Positions 45,106-55,570 of a stretch of 64,000 nt of DNA are shown here, piece by piece. How positions within the stretch are numbered: position 1 is the stretch's first letter; each line of letters opens with the position of its first letter. Source of the stretch: Pinus tabuliformis (lineage: Eukaryota > Streptophyta > Pinopsida > Pinales > Pinaceae); the NCBI GenBank assembly GCA_031772625.1, contig CM062811.1, positions 650,506,871-650,570,870 on the forward strand, read 5' to 3'. A model generated the notes under the pieces. That model worked only from the letters and a program-made list of their open reading frames with translations. It was not told the origin of the DNA and did not search any database. Both the position numbers and the translations under genes were made by a program.

Positions 45106-45970
45106 TAGATTTTTTTTTATTTTTATTAATTGTTATTTTTAATTTTTAATTTAGTTTTAATTGTTTTTAATTAAATTTTAATGGTTTTTTTTAATTAATT
45201 AATTAATTAATTTTTTAATTGTTTTGTTTTGATTGATTGATTTATTTTCATTTTTTTTAGTTATGCAATTTTTTTTTTAAATGTTTGTATTTAAAAAAAA
45301 TGTTTTTTAATTAAAGAAATGATTTCTATTTAAAAAAAGTTGTTTTTTTTTGGGTTAAATTATGTTTTTTTTTGTTTTTTTAAACTTATTTTATGATATT
45401 TTTAAATTTTTTGTTGTCTATTTTTTATATTTATAAGTTAATTTTATGTTATTTTTTACATTTTTTTAGTTTTTTTGTCGTTTTTTATAGTTTATTTTTT
45501 TGTCATTTTTTTTTTAATGCTTTCTTTCTTGTTATTATTTAAAAAAAATGTTGTTGTTGTTGTTTTCTTCTTCTTCTTCTTCTTCTTTCTTTCTTTCTTT
45601 TTTATTTTATTTATTTATTTTTTATTTATTTTTATCTATATTTGAATTTTTGGTGTTTCTGTATTATTTTTGTGTTTTTTTTATTGTTTTTAAATCTATA
45701 TAATATTTTAATTTTGTCTTTTTGTTTTGTATTATTTTTTGTGTTTTTTTTTCATTGTTTTTTCATTTTATCAATATTAAAAAAATATCTTTTGTATTTT
45801 TTGTGTTTTTTTAATTGTTTTTTTTTTCTTTTCAATATATGAATTTTTGTTTTCTTTTGTATTTTGTATTTTTATATCTTTATACATTTATTCTTTTATT
45901 TTGGTTTTTATCTTCATTTTTTTTCTACAAGGTCTGTGTCGATGCTCGTCTAACAATCCGATCCCATTAT

Positions 45971-46590
45971 GGGCAATTTGATAGTTGATTTTAAAATTTT
46001 CGTTATAATGAATGGAGTTTGCCCCTACAATGTATCAATTTCATAGTTGGTCTTTAAGTTTTCATTACAACGAGTCGAGTTCACCTACACCATGTGTCAA
46101 TTTGATGGTTGATTTATAATTTTTTTTGCAATGTATCGAGTTGTCTTAGGCTAGGATTTTAAAATCGCTATATATTTTGCATTTAAAAAATAAATTACTC
46201 TTGAGTCTTCATTTTAAAAGTTTTTTTCATAAAAATTTTTCATAATGTCATGCTTGAAATATTTTGAAAACTAGTTTTTTTGTAGTCGTAATCTTTGGTT
46301 TAAGTTGCATGGTTGAAAAATTGTCGAGATTTTAATGTTTTTCTAAACCATGATATTTTATATTTAATGCTATGGTCGAAAACAATTACAATTTCAAGGT
46401 TTGTTAGAGTCAAGATATTTTATCTTTAACAACATGGATGGAAATAGTTGGAATTATCAAGATTTGAGACATGATATTTTATCTTTAACATCATGTCCAA
46501 GAATTGTTGGAATTTTACAGTTATTCAAAGTCCAAATATTTTCTCTTTAACTCCATTGCTAAAAATGTCAAAATTGTAAACCGATTTTTT
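45971..46590. repeat. F1 right tandem repeats, two families
   Basis: First family: three units of about 60 bp beginning CAATTTGATAGTTG, CAATTTCATAGTTG and CAATTTGATGGTTG (45975-46150). Second family: about four units of 65-70 bp with the phrase ATATTTTATCTTTAAC(A/T) (46300-46590). Confidence 0.65.
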
Positions 46591-46796
46591 TTTGTTATTC
46601 CAAAATAAACAATTTTTTTAAGGCTTTTTTTTCATCCATTTTTCAAAAAAAAAAAAGGTTTTTACTTCCATTTTAAAAAAATGTTGAAAATTTACCCTAA
46701 AAAAAATCGTTCTGAAATAATTTTTTTTTGGGGTTTTTGGGCTCGAGTACCAGTTTTGAGGTAATAGTTTCTGTTTCATTCGTAATTATGTTATAC

Positions 46797-47938
46797 AAAT
46801 AATTTATTGATCAACTAGGTGGAAAACATTAACAAATATGCAATTATTTTCCGATTTTTTGGCTTAGCAATAGCAGTCAAAGGGACAACTAGTTAATTCA
46901 GGTGGTAGAGTTAATCAGGTTTTAAAGGGAAGCTAACATGTTTTGTAAAGACAACTTCAACTTATCGAGATTCCAAGGCAGAGGATCAACATTAATGAAC
47001 CAGTTTACATATTTGAAGGTTGAAGGCTTCTCCAGCAGTTCCAAGTTTCTTGTAGTTTTCCAGTGATTATTTTTATCTTTAAGTTTATTGTTCAGATTTT
47101 TTCCAGAGAATAGCTACAGCCAACAACAGATTTTCCAGAATTCCTATTATTTGGCTCTGTTTTAGAAAAATATGTAATTTAGTTAGATATTATGCTGTAA
47201 TGAATTTCGTTTTGGAATATGTAGATAGTTCAATAGGAGACTATAATTTTTTTTTAATTAGAATTAGTAAAGGGTTGGAATTTGTTGGAATATGTTGGAA
47301 CTTGTATGAAGAAAGGGGTTGTATATTGATGTAAGTTGTGTATTGTACTGAAAGTGATCAATTTATAGAAATACAGAGAGTTTTGTTCTACGATTCCCAT
47401 GTCAAACAATGGGTGATGTACTTTCTTATGTGAAATTGTTTCTTTTCTTAGTTTTTCATATGTTTTTCCTCTTTATTGTTGCAAGAAGATGAAGGGATGA
47501 ATTCACTTAAGTGTGTTCTGCTCTGGCTTGTAAACAATATCAATGTCTTCAATCTGATGCTAAGTATAGAATTCATCTTAGTATGCTTTATATTTAATTG
47601 AACTTAAATTATATTCATCCTTTCACTACACAGACACTCTATAAGATCCAAAAGTTTGCATATCCTGCCCTGTTACAGCTACTCTTTCATTTTGTGATTG
47701 ATTACCTTAAGGTTCATGACTCCATGTCCAATGGAATTTCCATGCATATTTCAAACAAACCTTTAAAAACCCCAACTCAAAATTACATAACTAGCCTAAT
47801 ATCTTAAAAATAGAACTCTGAATCAAACAGAGAGATCCCTCTCTAAAGATGGAAGGGCTAGATCCCAGCTTCCAAAGTGGTTTTGCGGTTACCTCTAGGT
47901 TTCTCTCCTCAGCCTAGGGAAATTACGAAGTGATAACA
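46797..47938 (+). repeat. T2 3' LTR, second part (after F1)
   Basis: Resumes AAATAATTTATTGATCAACTAGG, matching 12207 onward, and ends GAAGTGATAACA, followed by ATACC (47939-47943). Confidence 0.85.
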
Positions 47939-47943
47939 ATACC

Positions 47944-49243
47944 AAAGTCAAAGTGACTTGTAGGAAGAGATTAAGTTTTGAGAGGCGACAAAGTGAGACC
48001 TCATGGAATAAATGGCTTCTTGGTGAAGTTTCAAATTACCAAAAATAAAGAGAGACCCATTCTAGAGCTCGTTGAGATCTTTCCAGCAGTGCTGACAGTT
48101 CATCAAACTGAGCTATAGTTCACTTGTAATGGTCAATGGAAAAACTAAGGTTTTTCCTATAAAAGGGATTTTTACCCCCAAATCTAATTCATTTGCATAT
48201 CGAGCTTTTGGAGAATTTGGAGAGGAGGAGAAGGCCCTATATCTTGGCGAGCTCGCAGTGGATAAACCAACTGTTGGAATTCATATCTGTGACTTTCAGG
48301 TAGGTGATCTAACCCTACTCATCATTTTCCATGAATTAAACTCTCATATTAGGGCCTCAACTGACTAGGGGAAACCATGGCTTTTTATTCATGGTTGCAA
48401 CACACTTGTTGGGCATTTTTTTGCACTCTAGGGCACATGAAAAGGGATGAAAAGTGCACCCTTCTATGGGTGAGCCCAGATGTTATTGACATCATTGAAA
48501 TTTCAGTTAGGTCTATGTAGGGAGGATGCCAATGATAACTATTCATTTAGGATAGTTTTATGCTCACTCGTCTTTAGGAAGATCCCTACCATCTGACCAC
48601 ATGTACAAATTCGTGAAGGGGGCACACAGGAGCCCAGGATGTGCCACTAGGGGTAGCTACTGCGACAGGCTAGAGGGGGGGGGGGTGAGTTGGACGAGTG
48701 TTCTGACCTGAGTTCTTAGCTAATTAGGACCATATTCCATTGTACATAGCTGGCTATCCATACATCAGAATGAACTTCCAGGGAGATCCTAATCTACCAC
48801 TTCCACCATGATGAGCATGGGGACCAGATGGTAAGTTATAGTTACTATATTTTTGTTGCAAGTATAGTTTAGAAAATATATGTATGTGGTACTAATTTTC
48901 GAACTTGTGACATGTAAATAAAGCTCTGATGAGGCCAGAAGGATATATAGGGTGAGATGCAACACGTGGGGTGACAGATCAGACAAGATCGACATCACAA
49001 CAGAGATTAGATATTGATGCATTATTGGAGGACCTTCAGCATAGGTTCAACTTGCTAATGACTAGGGTGACAGTGCGTGGGTATTATGAGCTAGAATACC
49101 AATAGACTATATGATGGATATTATCATACATAATATTGTTATGCATATTTCTATGACGATGTGGTTTTCCATTTGTTTAATTTATGGATGTCTTCTTGTA
49201 GATGCATGTGATATTTTCTAAATAGGATAGGATTACACACATA
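47944..49243 (-). other. T1 region downstream of aRH, no RT recognised
   Basis: On the minus strand this follows the aRH and should hold RT. A possible aRH tail (NPILFRKY) is readable near 49210, after which no RT motif (RxxVDYR, FGLxNAP, YxDD) is seen in any frame. A run of 12 G occurs near 48675. The plus-strand open frame 48129-48368 is not recognised and not supported as a gene. Confidence 0.5.
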
Positions 49244-49534
49244 TTAAATGCAATTCAATGGCATGACGAGTAGCAAGGAATCGAGACAAACATAGAGGTG
49301 AAGGATGCGATGATCAAGGGAATCAACTAACAAGCTTATCACAACATCATATTCAACCTGATTATTGGTCGCAGATTCGATGAGGATGTTTTTGGAATGG
49401 ACTACCAAATGAAAAGGGGTAAAGATGACCCAAGCTGCCAATGCTAGATTCTTGGAGAAGTAACTCACACCATCGACGTAACTGATATGTAGGGTGGAGG
49501 ATGGATCCAACTGAAATACACAAGAAGAAAACAA
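49244..49534 (-). pseudogene. T1 archaeal-type RNase H (aRH)
   Basis: Minus strand. ISYVDGVSYFSKNLALAAWVI gives the first Asp, ATNNQVEYDVVISLL the Glu, and HLYVCLDSLLLV the third acidic residue. These are the words of plant aRH domains. The C-terminal part with the fourth Asp is not visible. The preceding frame ends in another reading frame, so it is broken. Confidence 0.7.
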
Positions 49535-50310
49535 CGAGAGATGCGATATGCAAGGGATTTTTTAACCTCACCATGAATGAATTCTTTGGATTCCACAACA
49601 TATTTATCATGGTTTTTCTGCGGAAGGAAGTACACATGATGGTGCATATCATCCCAAGGATAATTAAGGGTGGTCCTAGATTCCATGATGTCTTCATCAA
49701 AATTAAAGATGGGAGGATGGGAGGAAGAGGAACTACCTGAGGCATATTCATCAGAGACACTGTTCACATGCGCATCGTTGGTAGGGTTGGACGGATGACT
49801 AATTGATGTGAAATCTACCAATTTTGAGACCGAAGTGTCTTCTAAAGAAGGTTCGAAGGAATCACAATAGGAAACTCGTAAAGAGTCCAAATATATCGAT
49901 CCCATGGATGAAAATAGGTAGAGAATAGGGGCTGATCTATTTGTTATCTTGACATCAAGAGGGGGAATCATGATGGTGGGTTGGGAGACATCTTGTATTA
50001 GTGAGGCATTGGGGCTAGTACCCATAGGTAGAGTAGAAGTGTCGTCACTATGAGCGACATCTAACTCAAGAAGCACTTGAAGTGTATCACAAAAATATTC
50101 GTGATAGGGGTAGAGATGAGAATAATGTTCATCATTATCACACAAAGCACAAGAGTGATTCATGCGTAATGTTTTTCTTAGTGAACTCAGGTAAGGTAAC
50201 ATGGACCTCGAGAATGTTTGTGTCAGGAAAAGTATCAGAGAGCGCATTCGTAATATGAGGGAGATTAAGACAATTATTGGTGGCATGCTCAACAACATCA
50301 CACAAAGCAC
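49465..50310 (-). pseudogene. T1 linker between protease and aRH
   Basis: 281-codon open frame on the minus strand with CALCDNDEHYSHLYPYHEYF, a phrase like the CALC...H..C linker found between protease and aRH in related gypsy elements. The rest is acidic and Ser-rich. It ends in ISRCFLLVYFSWIHPPPYISV, overlapping the start of the aRH in a different frame, which indicates a frameshift. Confidence 0.55.
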
Positions 50311-50442
50311 ATGGAGGAGAATGCTTTAAAGGTTTAGGAGGAGTGGGAGTTGCTTGAGGTGTCTTGTATTTGGTTCCTTTTTTTTTGGCTTTCCCCCCTC
50401 ACTAGATGCTTTCACAATAGGAGTGGCTTCCTGTTGAGGTTG

Positions 50443-50997
50443 CTACATAATTGAAGCAAAGAAAGGGGAGGGAACAATAGGTTGAACTAGAGTCAAATCT
50501 ATATAGGGGTTGAGTTGGTCGGGATGAGTGTTTGCAGGAGGATTAATGTACCAGACAGGGATCTCCAAGGTGATGTTAGGAAGACTCAATGTTACCATTA
50601 CAGGGATAGAATAGATTCCCGGTGGCAGGAATAAGAATGGTATGTGATCGTAGGCATAATGACTTGGAGAAATTTCTCCTAGATGGGAAAGACCTGGAGG
50701 AACGATTCTAGGTTGGAAAGGACTAAGAGAAATACCAATAGGAGGAAATTGACTTAGAGGAATTATCCCTGATGGACGAGTTGAGTCTTGGGCAAGAGGT
50801 TGCGGAGGAGCTGGCTGCTGAGAAGGCGTACCAGACCACTTGAAAGCGTCCTGTGGATCTTCAAGCATGCGAACAATCGAAGAGCTAGGCTCAAAAGGAG
50901 TAGGTGGTGGGCCATAGTAAGCCCCAAGTAGTGTGAAATGTTTATAAACACCATGGGACACTTCAATAAGGGGAGGAGTGGTTTGATTGTCAATCAT
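50443..50997 (-). pseudogene. T1 proline-rich polyprotein segment
   Basis: 184-codon minus-strand frame, Pro-rich (PPTPFEPSSS, LSQFPPIGISLSPFQP). It lies between the protease and the linker. It has no catalytic motif and is probably the spacer part of the T1 polyprotein. Confidence 0.5.
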
Positions 50998-51087
50998 TGA
51001 TGAAATAGTGGTATGAGGGGAGGTCTGAGACTAAGGGTCATAGTAAGTCAATTGATCAATAGTGATGATATTTCCATTATGAGGAAA

Positions 51088-51456
51088 TTACATCTTGCAA
51101 AATACAAAGAATGTGATGAATAGCATGCCATATGTATAACTACAACCCAACAAGATGTTATAGTCTAAAGGGGCATCAATGACTTCGATATAAATATAGA
51201 TTATCTTGCCAGCAACAGTGATGGGGTAGTTGCGATATAAACCGAGGGGTTGCGAGGGGTGACCGTCCCAAGCACGATGTGTGATAGTGAATGGTGAAAA
51301 GTTAGAGCAACCAAGTTTCTTCCAATAAACCACACCCATCACATAGGTGGAGGTGCCTTCATCTATAATATACTGCTGGATAATGGCGTTTTTTATGGAG
51401 ACTGGTATTTGAAAAATCGACGAATGAAGAAAGGGGGGGATGTTCCTCTTTATCAA
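51088..51456 (-). pseudogene. T1 aspartic protease remnant
   Basis: Minus strand. IDEGTSTYVMGVVYWKKLG is the active-site region (DSGAST in working copies; here DEGTST). It is followed by a Pro-Leu-Gly phrase, IEVIDAPLDYNILLGCSYTYGM, the usual closing block of gypsy proteases of this type. The substitution of Ser by Glu at the active site would inactivate it. Confidence 0.7.
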
Positions 51457-52016
51457 AATAAAAAGAAATCAAATGATCATCAGAGGGATCCATAGCACCT
51501 AGAGCAGATAGTAGAGCTTTCCATTGGGATGAGCATGTCTGGAGGACTTCCAACATTGACATGGCAGTAGGAGACTACCCCAAGTCTTCTACTATACTAT
51601 AGGTATCAACGACTTTAGAAGAAGCAACATTTTGACTCAATGGACCTTTGGTGATATTAGTATGAACCTCTACCTTAGGTAGAGGGATCTGTAAGGTCCC
51701 ATTTGGTGACAACAGGGGTTGAGTGGAACTTTTCTGTTGGGAGCCAGTCCCTGAATTATTAGGAGGATTATCATATTAGCACAACCGAGTCTGTAAGTTG
51801 ACTTCTTCAAAATATGTCATGAGAATATGGTAATTGCTTGTGCCAGATTGCGAAGGTTGAGGGGCTACAGTACCTTATGTGGGTTGGACACTTCATGTGC
51901 TTGATGAGGGAAATGATTGGTAAGCACTGTCGATTGTGATGAGGAAAGAGGGGGAAGAGGTGGAGAAATGGGCTGAGATCCTGTAGAGGCAGTTACTTGA
52001 GCATCCCATACCTAAT

Positions 52017-53577
52017 TCATATGAGGTAAAAGGGTACATTCATGACGATAATTGTAAAAAACTCCACAACATCCACAAAGTTTATTAGTTCTAAGAGCCT
52101 TGTTTTTCTTAGGTTGTACACCCTATTATTGAGTTGCAAGATTCGGTTGGTCACACTTAGGGGCATTAAGTTGTTGAGCTTCATTTCTTTAGTTACCTTG
52201 AGGTTGTTGGTTCTTGTTATCCTTCTCGATATTCCTTCTCTTCGGGTTAGGGGGATTGGAAGTACTTTGCTGAGCATACACTTGATTCTATAGAGGTGGT
52301 TGTTGTTGTGGCAGAGGAGGTAGACGCATGGGAGGGTGAGGTGATGGTGTTGGTGGGGATGGAGCACTAGGTGGTGCATAAGGATAATAAGGATTCATGT
52401 TAACATTTGGATAACCTGATGGAGAAAAAACTAGCCTTGGAATTGACTGATGTGTATGGGGATATGCATATGATGTGCTTGTTCCTTGGTAAGAGTTGAG
52501 ACACGAAGGATCAGGAGGGGGATAATTGTAACCAAAACTAGTCCCCCTCTGGGGTTGAGCATAACTCATAGGATGTTTGGGATATGGTGATGGTTGAGGG
52601 TGAGAAATAGATCCAACGATAGCATCAGCAACATGAGACTCCCCCGGTGCATTAACAACACCAGGTCGAGGCAGATTTGGAAGGACAATATAAACATAGC
52701 CTGAGTGGGCATATGCCGAATCATATTTCAAGGTTATCTGGAGAGCGTCTTCCTTATTATGAGGGAAGTGAGAGGAGACTTATTTACCTATGGGGGCCAA
52801 AATAGTTCTTAAAAACCAATCCATTTATACATGGTCTTTAAACTTGGAGGATCTACACATGCTCCTCCTTTTGCGCCATTCTTGAACATGGTCAGAGGTC
52901 AAGAGTTTTGTACTTGTGTCATAGTGGAGAGGTAACTAGAAATAAGAAAGAAAATATTTGGCAAGGTTCACAAAGGTTGAATGGGAGGCATGCAGTTGGT
53001 CCACATACTGCTTGGTAGCAACTCTAGTTAGGGTGCATTGGAAGAGACGAAGATGAATGGAGTCTTCAGTAATGGAATTTGTTGAACACCACATGTGAAA
53101 TGAGTGAACGTGATTGGTGGGGTCCTCTCCAGGATTACCTTCAAACTTGGGAATGTCAAAAGGAATCTTGGTTGGCATGGGAGGATAACTCAGCGTATGG
53201 AGAAGCGGATCATGGATAAGCTGGTTGAAATCAGGGAGGCTCAATCCAACCATATAGAGAAGCAAGGGAGGATTAGTGGTCATGCCTATAGAGGTTCCGG
53301 TGAAAGGGTTACCTTGTTTATGACCTTGTTACCACCATGGTTTCCACCACCCACATTGGTTGGTGGCGGTATGGGATTGGGAGTATGCAGAATTAGAGAA
53401 AGAACTAGAAGAATTAGAAGAACTAGAGTCAGTATGGTGACTCAATGGAGGACAAGGAGGATGGGTCTGAAATCGATGAGAAGTAAGGTATCCTAAAGGA
53501 AACTTGGGTTGAAGGCCAAAAAGTCTCCGCGACAGATGCCTAGGGGGCACAATGGTGTCAAGACGAAGATGACTCAA
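52017..53577 (-). pseudogene. T1 gag
   Basis: Minus-strand pieces. 53577-53329 is a basic, Ser-rich N-terminal part. 53283-52936 holds the gag core (PFDIPKFEGNPGEDPTNHV, FHMWCSTNSITEDSIHLRLFQ). 52731-52288 is a Pro/Tyr-rich linker (YPYAPPSAPSPPTPSP). 52379-52017 has a Cys/His cluster in an alternative frame (CGCCGVFYNYRHEC, a distorted knuckle). Frames shift at least twice. The core wording is typical of plant Ty3-gypsy gag proteins. Confidence 0.75.
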
Positions 53578-55284
53578 TAGGCTAAAAGGTGATGATAGGA
53601 GAAAATAGTAATAAACAAAAAGAAAGCACTAGTGCAATGGTGCCAAGTGTAAAATAACTATAATGATATACTACTCTAATTCAAGAAAACACATCCTATC
53701 AAAGAAAAAAAAATGGCCTCTAGCCTAAAGGTGATCTAAATCTTCAACAAATCCTAATTCTACTATTTTAGATGGCCTTCGAGGAGACTTCTTACATGAC
53801 GGAATATGATCATCGCAAGCAGAACTGTCTAGAGAAAAGTGGGGTAGAGGACCAACTGCTTATACGAAGTCCTATAGGGTATTTTCCTAATATTGGCCAC
53901 TAAGGTTACCTTCATCCCACAAGGATAGTCGAGTCTTGAGCTTCTTGGTGATCAACCAAGGCACGAAATTCCCTACCACGAGTTGGGTATCCCCGAGGAG
54001 AACCTCACGCATTGCGATCTAGCCTAACCCCCTCTGAATTGGGTTTTTGACGAACTCCAACTTTGGACCGTGGGATGGTGAAGGATTTTAAGCTCCCTAA
54101 TATGTCAAATTTCTATGTCTCAATTTAAGTGATCAATGGTTGTTATTTGATGCCTATCACACTGATCCTACACCTTACTAGAAATATTTTTTTGGCCCTG
54201 GTGCCTAATTGGGATTAATCTATGTGATTTAAGTTATTAAGGTGGATTGTTTCATGTCTTGGCTTGATGATGTTAACTAAGCTCACATTCAATTGGGGTG
54301 TGCATGTGTGACAAATGTGTCAAGTGGGTGAGTTAATTAAACATGTTTTGATGATTCCATGTGCTGCTGAAAATAAAATGTTGAAATTGTAAATAATTCT
54401 AAAAATGAACAATAAAATAAACAACAAACACAAGAATGAAACCCCCCACACAAGAAGGCTATCAAGTTGAAAAAAAAAAAAAGGAAAACGAGAAACTCAA
54501 GGACACACAAAATGGCCAAAAGATCTAGTGTTAAAGGGATTGGGATCTAAAGGGAAAAGTTTGTTGAAAATGGGGCAAAGAACCAACAAAAATTAGAGGT
54601 GAAAATTCTAGAAAAAGACAGGAAAGGAGTTACAAAAGAAAGGATACACAAGGGGATACTAGGGGGGGAAGTAAACACAACATTATAAATGGAGTAAAGT
54701 GTTGAGGAAACTTGTAAAAAAAGGCTACAAAAAAATGGACAAAACCCTAAAAACCAGTGGTTGAAAATGTTGCAAACTAGACTCCTGAGCTCAACAATTC
54801 TCTTCATAAATGATGGAGGTGTAATCTAAACCCTAGGGGGATTTTTCCTTCCTCAATGAGAAACTACTAAATGGATCTAGTCGGTGTCTGAGGAATGAAC
54901 AAAAACCCTTCCCGACACATACACAACAATCTCAGTAAAAATGGAAAAATCTGATTTTTTTTTTTTTTGAAAAATTGCAGAGTGCAAAAACCCACTTCAA
55001 AAGTGCACTAGGCATAGTTATGGGATAAAAAGTGCATTGGGCACAGTTATTGGGCCAAAATGTGTGCTCTATTCCTACTTCTCTCACTCAGTAGATTTGA
55101 CTTAGAATGCGTTGCCTCTTGCTCGACTAGTAACTGTGACTTGCAAAAAGATTCAAAACCCCAAAACAAACAATTTTTTTTCTTCAGAAAACTAAGGCGA
55201 TATAAAAATAGAAATTAAGAGGAATGAAAATTATGAATAAATACTGAAAATAGCTGAAAACATAGTCACCAAGGTTCTGAATTA
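53578..55284 (-). other. T1 leader between primer site and gag
   Basis: No coding motif. Contains a phrase CCTCACGCATTGCGATCTAG near 54004, an A-run near 54470 and T-run near 54955. This long leader (about 1.7 kb) fits the Tat habit of a long 5' region, but nothing specific is recognised. Confidence 0.45.
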
Positions 55285-55304
55285 CTACACTAGTGGAGTC
55301 ACCA
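55285..55304 (-). other. T1 primer binding site (tRNA-Arg type, decayed)
   Basis: Minus strand TGGTGACTCCACTAGTGTAG, two bases from the LTR end. Twelve of the first thirteen bases match the T3 site. Confidence 0.7.
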
Positions 55305-55306
55305 TT

Positions 55307-55570
55307 TGTTAATGTAAAGTTTTTGGAGAACTGTACCAAAAATGCTTCACTTAAGTCACCAATGACAAGTAACCCCAACAACAAAATATGGTTGTCTATG
55401 CTTTAGATATGCAATGAAAAATGAAGGAAAACCCTACAACAAAAGATCATATGCGACCAGAAGCATATAACAACAAAGATAAAAGTGTAGCAACCCAATG
55501 GATCATATGAATAAGAAAATTGGATTAATAGAAATGATACACCTGGTTAGGGAACTTATAAACTAGGGTA
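55307..55570 (-). repeat. T1 right LTR (5' LTR of minus element), cut by A1
   Basis: Begins TGTTAATGTAAAGTTTTTGG and matches 8420-8672 through AGATATGCAATGAAAAATGA and TAGCAACCCAATGGATCATA. Homology stops abruptly after AACTAGGGTA, where A1 begins. The rest must lie beyond the window. Confidence 0.8.

Larger units (their letters stand above)
43919..46792. mobile_element. F1: 2.9-kb foldback-like AT-rich DNA element
   Basis: Inserted in the T2 3' LTR; the 5' LTR at about 12212-12225 gives the empty site. Imperfect terminal inverted repeats: AACATAGTTACCGATCAAAC at the left; the complement of the right end reads AACATAATTACGAATGAAAC. Both are followed about 17-23 bp later by GGTACYCG. With these ends the target duplication is ATAC (43915-43918 / 46793-46796). 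Inside are tandem repeats at both flanks, an A-rich arm (44345-44945), a GC-rich core (44946-45105) and a T-rich arm (45106-45930). There is no transposase. A 6-bp duplication ATACAA with slightly shifted ends is also possible. Confidence 0.65.
10822..47938 (+). mobile_element. T2: old Tat-type Ty3-gypsy element
   Basis: Plus-strand element inserted in T1. LTR ends are TGTTAGGGTCC... on the left and ...AAGTGATAACA on the right. Target duplication GTACC (10817-10821) / ATACC (47939-47943), one mismatch. The 5' LTR is split by C1 and the 3' LTR by F1. Internal order is gag, protease, aRH, RT, RNase H, integrase, with dozens of stops and several frameshifts. Without inserts it is about 11 kb. 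The lineage is called Tat because of the aRH and the Arg-type primer site. Confidence 0.85.
8420..55570 (-). mobile_element. T1: outermost Tat-like Ty3-gypsy element (host of the nest)
   Basis: Minus-strand element interrupted by T2 (10822-47938) and cut on its right by A1 at 55570. Left (3') LTR 8420-9410 and right (5') LTR 55307-55570 share about 250 bp starting TGTTARTGTAAAGTTTT. The primer site (55285-55304, minus) reads TGGTGACTCCACTAGTGTAG, a decayed form of the Arg-type site in T3. A purine tract abuts the left LTR. Coding remnants in minus order are gag, protease and aRH. No reverse transcriptase or integrase motif is visible in 47944-49243 or 9411-10821, about 2.7 kb in all. Without inserts the element is about 10 kb. 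Confidence 0.75.

Noticed and set aside
44964..45149. Host gene exon or CpG island in the GC-rich core of F1
   Set aside because: Only about 160 bp, inside a transposed unit, with a Pro-rich chance frame and no splice context.
48129..48368. 79-codon plus-strand frame (MVNGKTKVFPIKGIF...) between T2 and the T1 aRH
   Set aside because: No known domain, opposite strand to T1 coding, and in a region where decayed T1 sequence is expected.
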